Below are positions 8,090-9,299 of a DNA stretch of 9,299 nucleotides, in pieces; the stretch's first letter is position 1, and every line of letters begins with the position of its first letter. Below the pieces are notes generated by a model. That model made no database searches. It was not told where the DNA came from and saw only the letters and a list, made by a program, of their open reading frames with translations. Source of the DNA: Clostridiales bacterium (lineage in GTDB: Bacteria; Bacillota; Clostridia; Lachnospirales; WQUN01); contig JAIRVD010000019.1 in the NCBI GenBank assembly GCA_031254075.1, positions 1-9,299 on the forward strand, written 5' to 3'. The position numbers and the translations under genes were made by a program.

Positions 8090-8755
8090 TTGTATATTGA
8101 ATATTTGAAATCGGGTGCGCGTGTGCAAATTCAACGACCGGTCGATGGTCCCGCAGGCGGTTTCATGTGTAAAATCGAGGTTCTTATTCCCGAAAAACGG
8201 CAGGTGCTTGTTCACGCGCCGGTCGAACGAAACAGACTTGTTGAATTGAAAATCGGCGGAAATTTAATGTTGCGCCTTTTAACCGATAACGCAATTTACA
8301 ATTTCAAAGCAACGATGGTGGCATATGCTGAAATAGACGGATTTGATGTGGTGAGATTAAGCATAGACGACGACGGCGAAAAGGTTCAGAGGCGTTCGGC
8401 GTTTCGTTTTAACTGCGCGATTCCTGTTACGTTTTCGGCGATTTATTCAAGCGGACAACAGGCAGAACGCGAAGAAGGAGTCGCAACCGACTTAAGCGCG
8501 GGAGGCGCGAAAATTTTTACGGATAAAAGCTTGCATACCGGATATCTTTTAAACATTTCAATTCCGCTCGGCGAAGGATTGGTTGTTGCATTCGGCGATG
8601 TGCGCACAAGAACCGAATTACCGGATGGTTCGAAATTTGCATATCAATATGGTGTTCGTTTTTCGATGATGCCTGAGTCGGACCAAGAACAAATTATTAA
8701 ATTCATGTATAAAAATCAACGCGAGGAATTAAAAAAGGCAAGACCGAGACAATAA
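8090..8755 (+). CDS. YcgR-type cyclic-di-GMP-binding PilZ protein
   Basis: The protein is 221 residues from the TTG at 8090. The frame stays open upstream to 7991, but that part lies inside flhG and reads as unrelated sequence, while TTG 8090 has a GGGGG site 7 bases before it. The N-terminal part (about 1-98) is a beta-rich YcgR-like domain starting with a typical LKSGARVQI. The PilZ domain (about 100-215) has both halves of the cyclic-di-GMP binding signature: RxxxR as Arg102 and Arg106 in RRSAFRF, and DxSxxG as Asp134, Ser136 and Gly139 in DLSAGGA. It should therefore bind cyclic-di-GMP. Two-domain proteins of this kind (YcgR in enterics, MotI/DgrA in Bacillus) slow or disengage the flagellar motor when cyclic-di-GMP is high. 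It follows flhG after 11 bases and precedes cheC by 31 bases, so it is probably in the same transcript. The exact motor partner cannot be told from sequence. Confidence 0.9.
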   Translation: MYIEYLKSGARVQIQRPVDGPAGGFMCKIEVLIPEKRQVLVHAPVERNRLVELKIGGNLMLRLLTDNAIYNFKATMVAYAEIDGFDVVRLSIDDDGEKVQRRSAFRFNCAIPVTFSAIYSSGQQAEREEGVATDLSAGGAKIFTDKSLHTGYLLNISIPLGEGLVVAFGDVRTRTELPDGSKFAYQYGVRFSMMPESDQEQIIKFMYKNQREELKKARPRQ

Positions 8756-8786
8756 AATAAACTTCCTATTTTAAGGAGATGGTTTT

Positions 8787-9299
8787 ATGGTTAAGAAAGG
8801 TACGGAAGACCTGTTCAACGATATGCATCTTGATATTTTAAAGGAAATAGGAAGTATGGGAACCGCCCACGCTGCGACGGCACTCTCAAAAATGACAAAA
8901 AATAAAAAGGTAACAATGCCCGTCCCGAATGTTTCGTGGCTCGACTTTCAAAATGTTGCGGATTTTGTAGGCGGTCCGGAAAATGTTATCGTTGGTATTT
9001 TAGTGTCGCTGACGGGAAATATTCAAGGCATGATGATGCAGTTAATGGATGTCGATGCCGCACATAATTTAGCCGAGTTGGTTATCGGAACACCTCCGCC
9101 CGAAGATAAATTTACTTTCGGCGACATGGAGAAATCCGTTATCGAAGAAGTCGGAAACATAATGATAAGCTCGTATCTCAGTTCTTTGGCGGGGCTTACG
9201 AATTCGCAGATAAAGCCGTCAATTCCGTATATGTGCGTTGACATGGCGAATGCTATACTTTCAGTACCCGCAAGCGAATTCGGAAGAATGGCAGATAAG
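8787..9299 (+). CDS. cheC: CheC-type CheY-P phosphatase (5' part, runs off the window)
   Basis: 171 codons are visible and the frame is open to the last base. ATG 8787 has a clear AAGGAGAT at 8773-8780, 6 bases upstream. The two-fold repeated CheC fold is apparent. The first motif is at residues 16-23 (DILKEIGS) and the second at 117-124 (SVIEEVGN). The family active site is [DS]xxxExxN followed by Pro about 23 residues later. The second copy is intact (Ser117, Glu121, Asn124, Pro147). The first copy has Asp16 and Glu20 but Ser23 instead of Asn. CheC hydrolyses phosphorylated CheY and, with CheD, links adaptation to CheY-P level; it acts in the cytoplasm. Because the C-terminus is missing, a longer FliY-like protein with an added FliN domain cannot be fully excluded. 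The start, the spacing and the flhG-PilZ context favour plain CheC. Confidence 0.86.
   Translation, partial: MVKKGTEDLFNDMHLDILKEIGSMGTAHAATALSKMTKNKKVTMPVPNVSWLDFQNVADFVGGPENVIVGILVSLTGNIQGMMMQLMDVDAAHNLAELVIGTPPPEDKFTFGDMEKSVIEEVGNIMISSYLSSLAGLTNSQIKPSIPYMCVDMANAILSVPASEFGRMADK

Noticed and set aside
8756..8786. Possible terminator between the PilZ gene and cheC
   Set aside because: The 31-base gap is A/T-rich but shows no stem followed by a T run; it mainly holds the cheC ribosome binding site.
9253..9258. TATACT box near the window end
   Set aside because: It lies inside the cheC coding frame with no supporting -35 hexamer and no gene start visible downstream.

Overview
The window looks like part of a flagellar and chemotaxis locus from a motile bacterium. 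All seven genes are on the + strand and tightly packed, with no gap longer than 51 bases. The suite CheV, FlhA, FlhF, FlhG, a two-domain YcgR-type PilZ protein and CheC is typical of Bacillota (Firmicutes), such as clostridia or Negativicutes. The FlhG N-terminus carries a DQAxxLR-type motif like the one known from Bacillus-type FlhG. This taxonomic placement is an inference from gene content; no ribosomal gene or other decisive marker is present.

Layout: (1) 1-516 is the 3' part of cheV, holding the end of its CheW-like domain and a complete receiver domain. (2) 536-3829 encodes a 1097-residue SWIM zinc-finger/SNF2 helicase-like ATPase starting at TTG, 19 bases after cheV. (3) 3830-3880 is a short gap with a plausible housekeeping-sigma promoter. 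(4) 3881-5923 is flhA. (5) 5920-7194 is flhF and 7191-8078 is flhG; each overlaps the gene before it by 4 bases. (6) 8090-8755 encodes a YcgR/PilZ protein, best started at TTG 8090. (7) 8787 to the window end is the 5' part of a cheC-type phosphatase gene. No RNA genes, insertion sequences, CRISPR arrays, attachment sites or convincing terminators were seen.

How the genes fit together: FlhA is the transmembrane export-gate protein of the flagellar secretion system. FlhF and its activator FlhG set flagellar position and number. The PilZ protein is expected to read cyclic-di-GMP and adjust motor function. CheV and CheC belong to the chemotaxis adaptation and dephosphorylation circuits. The outlier is the large SNF2 ATPase, a nucleic-acid remodeller type of protein sitting between cheV and flhA with no obvious role in motility.

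Most of the window is ordinary flagellar biology. The points that merit a second look are the SNF2 gene's position, a Ser in place of Asn in the first CheC active-site motif, an Arg in the FlhG Walker B loop, and an altered Gly-Gly pair in FlhA. I did not find a convincing new system.
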